From: Prochlorococcus sp. AG-459-N19
GTDB lineage: Bacteria; Cyanobacteriota; Cyanobacteriia; PCC-6307; Cyanobiaceae
Direction of reading: 5' to 3'
NCBI GenBank assembly: GCA_003209375.1
Contig: QCRF01000002.1
Location: 55,992-119,991 of the forward strand
DNA: 64,000 nucleotides
This document shows positions 9,847 to 18,772 of this stretch, in pieces. Position numbers and translations under genes: made by a program. Position 1 is the first letter of the stretch. Each line of letters starts with the position of its first letter. A model generated the notes under the pieces. The model did no database searches. It was not told the DNA's origin and saw only the letters and a program-made list of their open reading frames with translations.

Positions 9847-10584
9847 ATGCCAGCAAGTAGTAATTTCAATCAAGCTATTCGTGAAGCACAAACTAGTGCA
9901 ATTGTTGGACCTAATGTTGTTCAAAAAGCTCTTCCCTACGTTGGTGGAGGTATGGTGCTAACTTCTTTAGGAGTTTTAGCAGGTGTCTCACTGATAGCAA
10001 CAAATCCTGGGCTTTTCCAGCCTCTATCTATAGTTGCTTTAATTGCAGAATTAATTTTGTTTTTTATAGCCACAAGCGCTGCAAATAATGCAAACAATGC
10101 AAAGGCTTTGCCTCTACTAACAGGCTTTAGCTTGTTAACTGGATTCACGTTAAGTGGGATAGTTGCTTTAGCAATAGGAACAATTGGTATTGGTTCGGTA
10201 GGAACAGCTGCCTTGGCTACAGGTATTACTTTCATAATTGCCTCTTATACTGGCCAAAGAATGAGTGATAGCGTTGGTCAAGCACTAAGTGGGGTAGTCG
10301 GTCTTGGGTTGATAGGACTGCTTATAGCAATGTTTGTCCAATTAATTGGAGGATTCTTTGCTCCAGGAGTTTTTGGAGGTTCAGGACTTGAATTGATAAT
10401 TGCAGGATTTGGGACTGTATTATTTGTTGCAATGTCTTTCCTAGATTTCTATACAATGCCAAGAAGATATAATGATGATCAATACCTTGCAGGGGCTTTA
10501 GGTATGTATCTAACTTACATAAATCTTTTTGTTTTTATATTGAGATTAATGATTGCACTTCAAGGCGGTGGAAGAAGAGACTAA
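9847..10584 (+). CDS. Bax inhibitor-1/YccA-family membrane protein
   Basis: A 245-residue polytopic protein with about seven hydrophobic helices and the BI-1 signature region near the C-terminus (SFLDFYTMPRRYNDDQYLAGALGMYLTYINLF region, described here by position 195-230). The FDxQ-like block of the family is replaced by YNDDQY. Bacterial BI-1 members are inner-membrane proteins linked to calcium leak or protease regulation, but the function in cyanobacteria is not established. A -10-like TAGAAT is at 9821-9826, but its upstream element is weak. A clear intrinsic terminator follows the gene at 10606-10636, marking the end of the transcript. Confidence 0.88.
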   Translation: MPASSNFNQAIREAQTSAIVGPNVVQKALPYVGGGMVLTSLGVLAGVSLIATNPGLFQPLSIVALIAELILFFIATSAANNANNAKALPLLTGFSLLTGFTLSGIVALAIGTIGIGSVGTAALATGITFIIASYTGQRMSDSVGQALSGVVGLGLIGLLIAMFVQLIGGFFAPGVFGGSGLELIIAGFGTVLFVAMSFLDFYTMPRRYNDDQYLAGALGMYLTYINLFVFILRLMIALQGGGRRD

Positions 10585-10605
10585 AATTTTTTAATCGTAT
10601 AACCT

Positions 10606-10636
10606 AAAGCGTAGATTTATTTCTACGCTTTTTTTA
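10606..10636 (+). terminator. Intrinsic terminator after the BI-1 gene
   Basis: A ten-base-pair stem (AAAGCGTAGA paired with TCTACGCTTT) with a six-base loop is followed by a T run to about 10635. It ends the plus-strand transcript of the BI-1 gene. It overlaps the last codon of the convergent 10634-11161 gene. Confidence 0.88.
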
Positions 10637-11161
10637 TTGGGCGATATCAAGAATTTGTTTTTTTATAAATTCCTTTTGCTCTGAATTATATTTTACTGAA
10701 TTATTAAAACTATTTCCCATATTATCTAGGTCTCTAAGGAGTTTATTAACAGACCTAGTAACTGCATTAGTTTCAAGTAGTCTCAAAATAGCTTTACATC
10801 TATCAGAAATATTTTCTGATGCTATCTCATATTCATGATTATTATCTCTTCGATGAATAATAATTTGAGCCGAACTCATTATTAAATTTTTTACTACTAT
10901 TTCTGCCACAGCTTCCCCACCTTCGTTTAGTTTGTACATTAGCGAAAAAGGAAGTTTATCTAATAAAAAACAATCTTTATCTGATAAAGCGTACGCAAAA
11001 AATCCTCTGAGTCCATTTCTTGTTTTAATTAGCGCTGCAATCCTATCCGCTAAAACCTCTTCGCTGAGTAAATCTTCACCCCACTCTTTGCACCATTGAG
11101 AGGATATATTTATTGCTTGCGTAAACGAAGCTTCTTTAAAATTCATTGTTTTTTTTTCCAT
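10634..11161 (-). CDS. Conserved hypothetical protein, soluble, alpha-rich
   Basis: I do not recognise a named family. The product is 175 residues (170 if the second ATG, MNFKEASF, is used), without signal peptide or membrane helix. Notable blocks are WCKEWGEDLLSEEVLADRIA, a glycine-containing LIKTRNGLRGFFAYALS, and a helical C-terminus. Its codon use and position between core genes suggest a conserved cyanobacterial core gene rather than an island gene. It is convergent with the BI-1 gene and divergent from era (38 bases apart). The divergence from era makes co-regulation possible but unproven. Confidence 0.75.
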   Translation of the reverse strand: MEKKTMNFKEASFTQAINISSQWCKEWGEDLLSEEVLADRIAALIKTRNGLRGFFAYALSDKDCFLLDKLPFSLMYKLNEGGEAVAEIVVKNLIMSSAQIIIHRRDNNHEYEIASENISDRCKAILRLLETNAVTRSVNKLLRDLDNMGNSFNNSVKYNSEQKEFIKKQILDIAQ

Positions 11162-11199
11162 TTTTGATCAGAATTTTATTATTGATGCATTAAAAGTCT

Positions 11200-12111
11200 T
11201 TGACCAATTATAGATCTGGGTTTGTAACTTTACTAGGAAGACCAAATGTGGGTAAATCTACTTTAATTAATAAATTGATTGGACAAAAAATAACAATTAC
11301 TTCTCCAATAGCACAAACTACTAGAAATAAATTAAAAGGAATACTTACTACAAGCAATGGGCAAATAATTTTTGTCGATACACCAGGTGTTCATAAACCT
11401 CAACATCGTCTTGGAGAGATATTGGTAAAAAATGCAAAATCTGCAATTAATGGAGTTGATATGGTAATTTTTGTAATTGATTCAAGTGAAAAACCTGGTA
11501 GAGGTGATGAATATATATTGAACTTTTTAATCTCAAATCAAACTGAGTTCATTGTTGCATTAAATAAGTGGGATTTAGTAAGTCAAGAATTCAGGAATTT
11601 AAGATTAGATCAATATAAAGGATTTTTTGGAATTAACAGAAATTTTCACATTGTAAGTGCTTCTGAAGGAGAAGGCTGTTCTGAATTAGTAGATAGGATA
11701 ATTACTTCTCTCCCAAATGGACCAAAACTTTACAGTGAGGATACTATATGTGACCAACCATTAGATAATTTATTATCAGATTTAGTTAGAGAGCAAGTAT
11801 TAATAAATACAAGGGAAGAAGTTCCTCATAGTGTTGCGGTAAAGATAGAGAAAATAGAGGAAATGAAAAGAAAAAATGGTAAAATTTTTACAGCTATTTT
11901 AGCTACTGTTATTGTTGAAAGGTCAAGTCAAAAGGCCATTCTTATTGGAAAAAAAGGATCAATGTTAAAAATCATCGGTCAGTCAGCAAGATCAAATATG
12001 TCTAAATTAATTGATGGTCCAGTGCACTTAGAATTGTTTGTGAAAGTAGTTCCACATTGGCGAAAAAAAGAATCAAGACTAATTGAGTTTGGTTATGAGG
12101 AAGATTTCTAG
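11200..12111 (+). CDS. era: GTPase Era
   Basis: Era binds the 3' end of 16S rRNA and acts in 30S subunit maturation. Its 303 residues carry G1 GRPNVGKST (residues 13-21), G3 DTPGVH near 60, G4 NKWD near 121, and a C-terminal KH domain with AILIGKKGSMLKIIG near 247. The start is TTG at 11200. The TAG stop at 12109-12111 directly abuts the trmD ATG, so translational coupling of the two is likely. Length is typical of the family. Confidence 0.97.
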   Translation: MTNYRSGFVTLLGRPNVGKSTLINKLIGQKITITSPIAQTTRNKLKGILTTSNGQIIFVDTPGVHKPQHRLGEILVKNAKSAINGVDMVIFVIDSSEKPGRGDEYILNFLISNQTEFIVALNKWDLVSQEFRNLRLDQYKGFFGINRNFHIVSASEGEGCSELVDRIITSLPNGPKLYSEDTICDQPLDNLLSDLVREQVLINTREEVPHSVAVKIEKIEEMKRKNGKIFTAILATVIVERSSQKAILIGKKGSMLKIIGQSARSNMSKLIDGPVHLELFVKVVPHWRKKESRLIEFGYEEDF

Positions 12112-12807
12112 ATGAGCAGTTTTAATTTTGATGTAATTACATTAATTCCAAAAGCTTTTGAATTAATAAATAATCTAGGAGTAATTACTAGAGCACTTGA
12201 CAAAAATCTTATTAATGTAAATTTATATGATTTAAGAGAATATGGAGAAGGTTCATATAGACAAGTAGATGATAAGCCCTATGGGGGTGGTTCAGGGATG
12301 CTGTTAAAACCAGAACCTATATTTAAGGCCCACTATTCCATAAAAAAATTTACAAAAAGTAGAACATTATTAATGACTCCACAAGGTAAGGTCCTGAAGC
12401 AGAATGACTTAATGAGATGGTCTTCTTTAGATCAATTAATAATTATTTGTGGTCAATATGAGGGGTTTGATGAAAGAGTTAGATGCTTAGCTGATGAAGA
12501 AATCTCTATTGGCGATTATGTACTTTCGGGAGGAGAAATTCCTGCAATGTCAATAATTAATGGTTTAACAAGATTATTGCCAGGGACTCTTGGAGATCCT
12601 GCTTCATTATTTGATGAAAGTCATAATTCTTCTTTATTAGAATACCCTCAATATACAAGACCAAAAATATTCAATGGAATGAAAGTACCAGATGTTCTTA
12701 CAAGTGGTAATCACGAGGAAATCAAATTATGGCGCGAACAAAAAAGTTTGGAAAGGACCTTAGATAGAAAAAATAATTTAAATTTAAAACATGAAAATAA
12801 GAAGTAA
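12112..12807 (+). CDS. trmD: tRNA (guanine37-N1)-methyltransferase TrmD
   Basis: TrmD methylates G37 next to the anticodon, preventing frameshifting. The 231-residue protein has the SPOUT knot signatures PYGGGSGM near residue 56, [10 protein letters not shown] near 113 and [11 protein letters not shown] near 133, plus the C-terminal REQKSLERT block. It starts on the base after the era stop. It is the last core gene before the surface-glycan island: the next gene (12870, minus strand) and everything to the right edge is glycan-related. Confidence 0.97.
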   Translation: MSSFNFDVITLIPKAFELINNLGVITRALDKNLINVNLYDLREYGEGSYRQVDDKPYGGGSGMLLKPEPIFKAHYSIKKFTKSRTLLMTPQGKVLKQNDLMRWSSLDQLIIICGQYEGFDERVRCLADEEISIGDYVLSGGEIPAMSIINGLTRLLPGTLGDPASLFDESHNSSLLEYPQYTRPKIFNGMKVPDVLTSGNHEEIKLWREQKSLERTLDRKNNLNLKHENKK

Positions 12808-12869
12808 TAAAATTTAAACAATAAAAAAACTCTAGATGATGGTAAAGATCTATTAATTTTTGAAAATAA

Positions 12870-14156
12870 TTATATTTTCCTATAAAAATTATTAATAATT
12901 TCTCTAATCAAATTTAATCTTCCAGAGAATATTTTGCTTAATAGTATCGAAAATCCTATACAAGAAATTGGGATAAGGGGGATAAAGTATCTCATAATTG
13001 GATGCATTAGTAATGGAAGAAGACCTACAGATAGCGGATAAATGCTTATTGGGAACCCCAATTCTTTTGTTTTTTTATACCAGTAAAAAAGACCAATTAT
13101 ATGAAAACTGCTGAAAATAATAAGGGGTAATAAAACCTTAAGAGAGAAATCTATTAAAAAATCATTATTATAAATTGTTGATAAATTTGATTCATTTAAG
13201 GAGGACCCCATACTGTAGTTTAAATTAAAGCTTCCTATTGAGATTACCCAAGGTTCGTATACTAATCTCTCCCTTGCTCCAGTTAATAGAAAAATAGCTA
13301 AAAATAAGTAAACAATATAACTTACTGCGTAGCCAAAACCCAACTGTATTGTTGAAAAATTACTAGTATCAGGGAAAAAAGTTAAAAATATTTTTTTTGC
13401 ATCTAATAGAAATGGATTATCCCAAAAATATGAAGACATAATTCTTATATATGTAGAAAAAGAATTAATTAATATAGAACCAATAGATAAAAGAACTCCA
13501 AAAATCAAAAATGTAAATGCGATAATCTTTTTTTTATCAAGTAACTGATTAATGATATTTGGTAACGAATCTTTTAAAAAACAAAAAATTTCATAAATTA
13601 AGAACACTATATTTTGAGCTCTAAAAAGAGTACATATAAATTGGAATAATATTGCTTTTGATTGTATTTGAAGTAATTTTAATCTGGTTATTAATTCATT
13701 ATTTCTTATCTCTGTCCTTAAGAGAAGATATATTGCAAGGGCGACTAAGCCAAAATTTTCAGTGCAAAATTTACTGCCATACAACACCAACATAGGATGT
13801 ATGGCCATTATTAATATGGCTAAATTTGAAATTCTCAAAATTTTCTTTGAGGTTGAAAAAATAATTATGCATGAAAAACCTGAAATTAACTGAGCTAATA
13901 AAATTTGAACTAATGCTGTTTTATCAAAAAATTTATGTATTGACTGTAGTGTTAAAGAAAACAAAGGATTCCATTTAAATGTGTATAAATATTTTTCGTA
14001 ATCAGGAATATAGTCAAATTGCTTTGAGGAAGAATTAAAAGCATCTATATCTAAATGAATGTTCTCATAAACCAAAAAAAATAAAATGGTGCAAGTTATT
14101 CTAGGTAGCCAAAAAAATATAAAAAAGTCTTTTTTAAATAAATTTTTTATCAACAC
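12870..14156 (-). CDS. Polytopic membrane protein, GT-C glycosyltransferase- or polymerase-like
   Basis: A 428-residue protein with roughly nine to eleven hydrophobic helices, beginning with a membrane segment near residues 13-30. An acidic loop follows the first helix (IHLDIDAF), with DYIPDYEKY downstream. This layout resembles GT-C enzymes that use lipid-linked sugars, where an acidic residue in the first extracytoplasmic loop is catalytic. HPMLVLYGSKF-type segments after helix four also fit GT-C/PMT-like proteins. I cannot exclude an O-antigen polymerase. It is the first island gene after trmD, convergent with it. A 172-base AT-rich gap separates it from the divergent gene at 14329. Confidence 0.6.
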   Translation of the reverse strand: MLIKNLFKKDFFIFFWLPRITCTILFFLVYENIHLDIDAFNSSSKQFDYIPDYEKYLYTFKWNPLFSLTLQSIHKFFDKTALVQILLAQLISGFSCIIIFSTSKKILRISNLAILIMAIHPMLVLYGSKFCTENFGLVALAIYLLLRTEIRNNELITRLKLLQIQSKAILFQFICTLFRAQNIVFLIYEIFCFLKDSLPNIINQLLDKKKIIAFTFLIFGVLLSIGSILINSFSTYIRIMSSYFWDNPFLLDAKKIFLTFFPDTSNFSTIQLGFGYAVSYIVYLFLAIFLLTGARERLVYEPWVISIGSFNLNYSMGSSLNESNLSTIYNNDFLIDFSLKVLLPLIIFSSFHIIGLFYWYKKTKELGFPISIYPLSVGLLPLLMHPIMRYFIPLIPISCIGFSILLSKIFSGRLNLIREIINNFYRKI

Positions 14157-14328
14157 ATAAACCTCTCTAATTTATTAAATTACCATATTTGGTTTCAATT
14201 AAAATATAAATCTTAATATGAGAATGAATATGCAATTGAAATAATGTAAGAAGGAGTAATTTGATTAAATTCTCTACTTTTTTATTCATTTTGCGTGATA
14301 TTATTTCTTAAAGATTAAAAATTTAATT

Positions 14329-15603
14329 GTGTCAAAAAAAAGGTTGATACTTGTTGAACTTAATGAATTTAATGAAGATCTTTTAAGAAAAGCGTCAAAA
14401 GATTTTAATTTTAGAAATATAAAAAAACTTTTGAAAATGCAAAAATCAGAGACAATTAGTCCTGAGAATAAAGAGCATTTTGGATTAGATCCATGGGTGC
14501 AATGGGTGTCAATTCATACAGGTTGCCCAAATGAGATACATAAGATAGATCATTTGGCTGATGTAGAAAAACTTAAATATCCTCAGATTTGGGAAACTCT
14601 TGGAGATAGAGGTTTTTCCTCAGGTATTTGGGGTGCGATGAATTCCTCTCGAAATAATGCAAAAGGTTGTTGTTTCTTTTTGCCGGATCCATGGACTTAT
14701 TATGAAAGTGCATTACCTAGCGAGATTAACGATTTTTTATCTTTGCCAAGGTATTTTTCAAAAAACTATTTATCTTTTTCATTATTCAAGCTTTTATCAA
14801 AATTTTTAAGAATGATGAGGTTCTTAATTTTTGAAGTTAATATTTTCTATTTGTATAAAGAAATTTTTTATTCATTAAGTTGTGTTTTTAGAATAGGTAT
14901 AAATGATAATTTATTATTTTCATTATTCGATTTAATCTCTACAAAAGTTTTTGTAAAATATAAAAGAAAATTTGATCCAAATTTAACTATAATTTTTTTA
15001 AATTGTCTAGCACATACTCAACATAAAGAATGGTCTAAAAATAATTTAAATATTCACATGGAAATAACTCTCAAAACTGTTGATAGAATTTTAGGTATAA
15101 TTTTTGAAGAATTAGAAGATAAAGATCCTCTATTAGTATTAAATGGTTTAGGTCAAAAGAATGTTGATGGTGATAATTATCATATATACAGACAAAATGA
15201 TCCAAAAATATTTTTGAAGAATCTTGAAATTAAATTTATTCATCTTGAGCAGTGCATGACAAATGAAAGTCATGTAACATTTGATAATGACTCAGATTTG
15301 CAAAATGCTTTCTCTTTGTTAAAAGAAGCATCAATTAATGGTGAAAATCTTTTTTTTGTTGAGAGAGATAAAAAAGATCTTAAAAAAATATTTTTTCAAC
15401 TTAATTACTATAAAGCAATTCGTAAAGATGAAAATTTCTTAGTAAATAAAAAAAAGTATAAATTCTATAAATATTTTTCCTTGTTAGCCAGAAGAACCGG
15501 TGCTCATACACCATTTGGAGTTGCTTTTTATAAGAATTTGGATATAAAAAAGGTATTATATAATCATGAAATAAGTAAATCTATAATTAATTATTTTTCT
15601 TAG
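14329..15603 (+). CDS. Divergent alkaline-phosphatase-superfamily protein, copy 1
   Basis: A 424-residue protein with GTG start. The N-terminus (KKRLILVELNEFN) matches the first metal-binding strand of the alkaline phosphatase/phosphodiesterase superfamily, with Glu-Asn in place of the usual Asp-Gly. The block PWVQWVSIHTGCPNEIHKI near residues 55-73 matches the nucleophile region that in relatives reads TxxHxxTGxxPxxHGI. Later blocks are LNCLAHTQHKEW, LLVLNGLG and TGAHTPFG, the last matching the C-terminal HTxxG metal site. A paralogue at 32672 shares all these blocks collinearly. Substrate is unknown; hydrolysis or transfer of a phosphate or phospho-substituent on the surface glycan is an inference. 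No signal peptide is visible. Confidence 0.62.
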   Translation: MSKKRLILVELNEFNEDLLRKASKDFNFRNIKKLLKMQKSETISPENKEHFGLDPWVQWVSIHTGCPNEIHKIDHLADVEKLKYPQIWETLGDRGFSSGIWGAMNSSRNNAKGCCFFLPDPWTYYESALPSEINDFLSLPRYFSKNYLSFSLFKLLSKFLRMMRFLIFEVNIFYLYKEIFYSLSCVFRIGINDNLLFSLFDLISTKVFVKYKRKFDPNLTIIFLNCLAHTQHKEWSKNNLNIHMEITLKTVDRILGIIFEELEDKDPLLVLNGLGQKNVDGDNYHIYRQNDPKIFLKNLEIKFIHLEQCMTNESHVTFDNDSDLQNAFSLLKEASINGENLFFVERDKKDLKKIFFQLNYYKAIRKDENFLVNKKKYKFYKYFSLLARRTGAHTPFGVAFYKNLDIKKVLYNHEISKSIINYFS

Positions 15604-16057
15604 GTCAAAAAAACCTTCTTATAAAATATTTTTTTGATTTCAAAAAGTTTTTAAAAGATGGCTATATATATTTCATCAAAAGATCAAATATTATTACATA
15701 TAAATTGATTGTTTCTTCAAATAGCAATTTTAGTATTTGCAAGTAATCCCTTATCAATTCCTTTAGGGTATTTTTTTGTGGGCAATATGTATTTAACTTA
15801 AAGAAACCTGATTTAAAAACAGCAAAGAAATTTAAAATTTTTTTATTATATGGTCAATTAATATAATTAGTACAAGTATTATAAATGTTTTTGGTTTCAA
15901 AAAAAATATCTCTGCTGTTTTAATGATTACCTTAATTGTAATAATTTCATTTTTGCTGAAAAAAAATTATCTATCCATAACATAAAAAGTTCTTAATTTT
16001 TGGTTTGTTAATTTGAAAGTGTAAATTGTTAGCTCTTGCTAAGTTAGAATTAATTAT
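15604..16057. other. Gap holding a decayed small membrane-protein gene
   Basis: No intact frame of useful length lies here. The middle part (15636-15985) reads as broken hydrophobic coding sequence on the plus strand and is entered separately. The remainder is AT-rich and featureless, apart from presumably holding the promoter of the glycosyltransferase at 16058. Confidence 0.6.
15636..15985 (+). pseudogene. Decayed small polytopic membrane gene, possibly GtrA-like
   Basis: Joining plus-strand frames gives consecutive membrane-protein fragments. First comes SIPLGYFFVGN. After a frame change come GQYVFNLKKPDLKTAKKFK and FLLYGQLI. After another frame change comes a hydrophobic stretch ending NISAVLMITLIVIISFLLKK before a stop at 15983. 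The alternation of membrane segments with a basic loop, the total length of about 115 residues, and the position next to a GT2 transferase resemble GtrA-family flippase-like proteins, which are often paired with such transferases. At least two frameshifts and several stops make it non-functional. The family call is tentative. Confidence 0.42.
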
Positions 16058-17017
16058 TTGAATATAATGCTAATTGTTGGAGTTATACCCTGCTATAAAA
16101 CCAAATCTAAGGCTTTAAAAGTTGTTAGCGAATGTATTAAACATTTAGATATAGTTATATGTGTAGATGATTTTTGTCCTTTTAATACTGGAAAAGAAAT
16201 AGAAAAGAATTTGGATGATAATAAGATTCGTGTTTTGTATCATAAAAAAAATAAAGGAGTTGGAGGTGCTATGAAAACGGGAATTAAATATGCATTAGAT
16301 TTAGGTGCAAAAATTATAGTAAAGATTGATTCCGATGGGCAAATGTCTCCTGCTTTGATTCCAAGTCTTATAAAACCTATTAAACTAGCCAAAGCAGATT
16401 TTACCAAGGGTAATCGTTTTAGAGACCCAAATGTAATTTTTAAAATGCCTACTGTAAGATTTTTAGGAAACTTTTTTTTAAGTTTTTTAACCAAATTATC
16501 CACTGGTTATTGGGAATTGTTTGATCCTACAAATGGATTTATTGCTTTTAGTTCTTCAACAATTAAGCTTTTAAATTTAAATAAAATTGATGATAGATAT
16601 TTTTTTGAAACTGATATTTTATTTAGATGTTCAATAAATGACATAGTTGTAAAAGAAATCGCAATGGAAGCTAATTATGGTGATGAAATTTCTAATATGT
16701 ATCCAATCGCAGAAATTCCAAATTTTTTAGTAAAACATATACTGATTTTATATAAACGAATACTTTATAATTATTTTATTTATGATTTCAATCCAGGAAG
16801 TATCAGCCTAATTATTTCTTTTATGCTTGGAGTAGGATCAATTTCTCTTGGTGGTTTTTATTATCTGCGTGGAATGCTAAATGAAGTACAAACTCCTTCA
16901 GGAATTCAAACACTTTTTCTGGCAATGGTTTTTATTTCTACTCAGTTTTTGACAAACTTTATTTATTATGATGTAACTCAAAGACCATTATTTAGAAAGT
17001 TAAGACTTATTGGTTAA
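16058..17017 (+). CDS. GT2-family glycosyltransferase with C-terminal membrane helices (DPM1/GtrB-like)
   Basis: A 319-residue GT-A-fold transferase. The N-terminal domain has VIPCYK, the VDD motif in IVICVDDFCP, KNKGVGGAMKTGIKYAL and the metal-binding KIDSDGQM near residue 90. Two hydrophobic helices near residues 245-310 anchor it in the membrane, as in dolichyl-phosphate-mannose synthase and GtrB-like enzymes that load undecaprenyl phosphate with a single sugar. The TTG at 16058 is used here; an in-frame ATG three codons later (16067) is equally possible. The neighbouring decayed gene may have been its flippase partner. The sugar transferred cannot be told. Confidence 0.82.
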   Translation: MNIMLIVGVIPCYKTKSKALKVVSECIKHLDIVICVDDFCPFNTGKEIEKNLDDNKIRVLYHKKNKGVGGAMKTGIKYALDLGAKIIVKIDSDGQMSPALIPSLIKPIKLAKADFTKGNRFRDPNVIFKMPTVRFLGNFFLSFLTKLSTGYWELFDPTNGFIAFSSSTIKLLNLNKIDDRYFFETDILFRCSINDIVVKEIAMEANYGDEISNMYPIAEIPNFLVKHILILYKRILYNYFIYDFNPGSISLIISFMLGVGSISLGGFYYLRGMLNEVQTPSGIQTLFLAMVFISTQFLTNFIYYDVTQRPLFRKLRLIG

Positions 17018-17531
17018 TTTTTAATCATTGAAAGTTTTCTAAATTTAATTAAAGATATTTTCTATATAAAAATGTTGTATTAAATAATTATAAAACTTGA
17101 TTCGAAAGAAACATTTTATTTTTATGGTAAATCATTTTAAATATATATCCTTACTTTAAAACTATTAATTTATTAATTCTTTATATTAAATAAAAATTAG
17201 CGAGTTAAAAATAATATTAAATCTTCAAGAAAATATTTATTTAAATATTCGAAATTTTCAGGGAGGTTTTTTTGATTATCAGGAAATTTAATATGATAAG
17301 AGATTTTTCATATTTACTTATTATAAAAAAATTAACTCGATGGGTATTTATATCAATTTTTTAATAATAAAATTTACTTAGGAATTTATTTTAAAGCAAG
17401 TTTTTCAAACGAATAATAAATCAGTAATAAAATAAATTTATGTGTAATTTTAATCCGGAACACCCTAAATTCATCATTAAGTTGTTTTGATAAGTTTTTT
17501 TTCTGCAAAATATAATAGTAGAATTTGACTG
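17018..17531. other. AT-rich gap, no gene seen
   Basis: This stretch of 514 bases has stops in all frames and no recognisable RNA gene or repeat. A short plus-strand fragment near 17230-17320 reads like coding remnants (NIRNFQGGFF) but is too short to assign. The gap may be residue of deleted island genes. Confidence 0.5.
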
Positions 17532-18464
17532 ATGTATTTAAAAGTTATGGGTTTCTCAAACAATAGTTTAGAAATTTGCAATAAAATTTCTGAAGATTTA
17601 AAAGATTCTTCCGTCATCTCACTTGGAAATCCATTTATATCAAATGATGTATTACATAAATCTAATATTGCAAAAAAAAACAAACAAAAAATAATTTCGA
17701 TGGATAGAGATATTCGGGCCCTTTATCTTTTTAAAGAAGTATACGGAGTTGATAAATTCAATATTATTGATATCTCAAAAGATGAAGGCGCAGATTTTAT
17801 TTTTGATTTAAATGAAACTATCTTTGATCAATCAATACTTTATCAATATGACTTCTTGCTGGATTTTGGGACTCAGGAACATGTATTTAATAATAACAAT
17901 TTTTTATCAAATGTTTTTAATTTACTAAAGGATAGTGGGAAATATATATTTGAATTGCCCTCAAATGGTTGGTTGGAACATGGATTTCGCCAATATTCGC
18001 CAACTTTTTTTTATGATCTTTGTTATTCCAATAAAAATTCTTTATCCATCCAATGGTTAAGTCTACATAGTAAAAGATGTGGTTTAAATATCCTACCCTT
18101 ATACGAATTCTTAGATAAAAATTACACCAAAAAAACAAGTTTTAATTTAAATAATTTAGATTCTTTAGGTGTAAATAATGGTTTATTAACTTCTATAAGC
18201 ATTTCATTATTTAATAAATCATCATCCCCGGTATTAGTTTTAGGACTAATTCAAAAGAGCAAATCAAAAGAATTGAAATTCAATTCATCTCAATGTCTTT
18301 ATAGAAATTATTCTCTTGGTGAGGTTTTGGTTAAAGAAAAAAAAAGAAAAAAAATTTCGAATATTTTTAAATCAATAATTAGATATTCAATTATAAACAT
18401 TCCTTTACCTGCACTAATTAAATTTAAATTTATTTCCTTAATTGCAAAATTTCTTTTTAAATAA
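17532..18464 (+). CDS. SAM-dependent methyltransferase-like protein
   Basis: A 310-residue protein with a Rossmann-like organisation. A strand and loop near IISMDRDIRAL precede the acidic SKDEGADFIFDL. The block YDFLLDFGTQEHVFN near residues 115-130 and the helix LSNVFNLLKDSGKYIFELP match the post-motif region of class I methyltransferases. The usual glycine-rich motif I is not obvious, so the assignment rests on the later motifs. The C-terminus is basic and hydrophobic (INIPLPALIKFKFISLIAKF) and could sit on the membrane. It is isolated by long gaps on both sides. A sugar or lipid methyl transfer is only an inference. Confidence 0.55.
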   Translation: MYLKVMGFSNNSLEICNKISEDLKDSSVISLGNPFISNDVLHKSNIAKKNKQKIISMDRDIRALYLFKEVYGVDKFNIIDISKDEGADFIFDLNETIFDQSILYQYDFLLDFGTQEHVFNNNNFLSNVFNLLKDSGKYIFELPSNGWLEHGFRQYSPTFFYDLCYSNKNSLSIQWLSLHSKRCGLNILPLYEFLDKNYTKKTSFNLNNLDSLGVNNGLLTSISISLFNKSSSPVLVLGLIQKSKSKELKFNSSQCLYRNYSLGEVLVKEKKRKKISNIFKSIIRYSIINIPLPALIKFKFISLIAKFLFK

Positions 18465-18772
18465 AATTTAAAGAATTTTAGATTAATTTAGACAACTTAA
18501 CAGTCCTTTTATGAATACATACTCATTAATTTTTTCGTTTTAAAAATAAATACCTAATTTACTCTTATTGATTTTGATTCTTGGTTTTATAATAAATATT
18601 CAATTATAGATGGATAAAATCAAGCTTCTTCAAATTAACTGTAAATTTAAAATTTTAATAAATTTATAGAAAATCAGCTAACCATATATGAGCAAAAAAT
18701 TTTATATAGAAATATATATAAATTTGCTTTAAGGAAATTCAAAACTTATTATTAATTAAAGTTAATTTTTGA
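18465..18772. other. AT-rich gap, no gene seen
   Basis: About 308 bases, very AT-rich, with no open frame, hairpin terminator or repeat that I can support. A possible ribosome site (AAGGAAA) near 18731 is too far from the next ATG to be relevant. Confidence 0.5.

Noticed and set aside
12808..12870. Possible tRNA or attachment site at the island edge
   Set aside because: No cloverleaf-forming sequence or repeat could be found between trmD and the first island gene.
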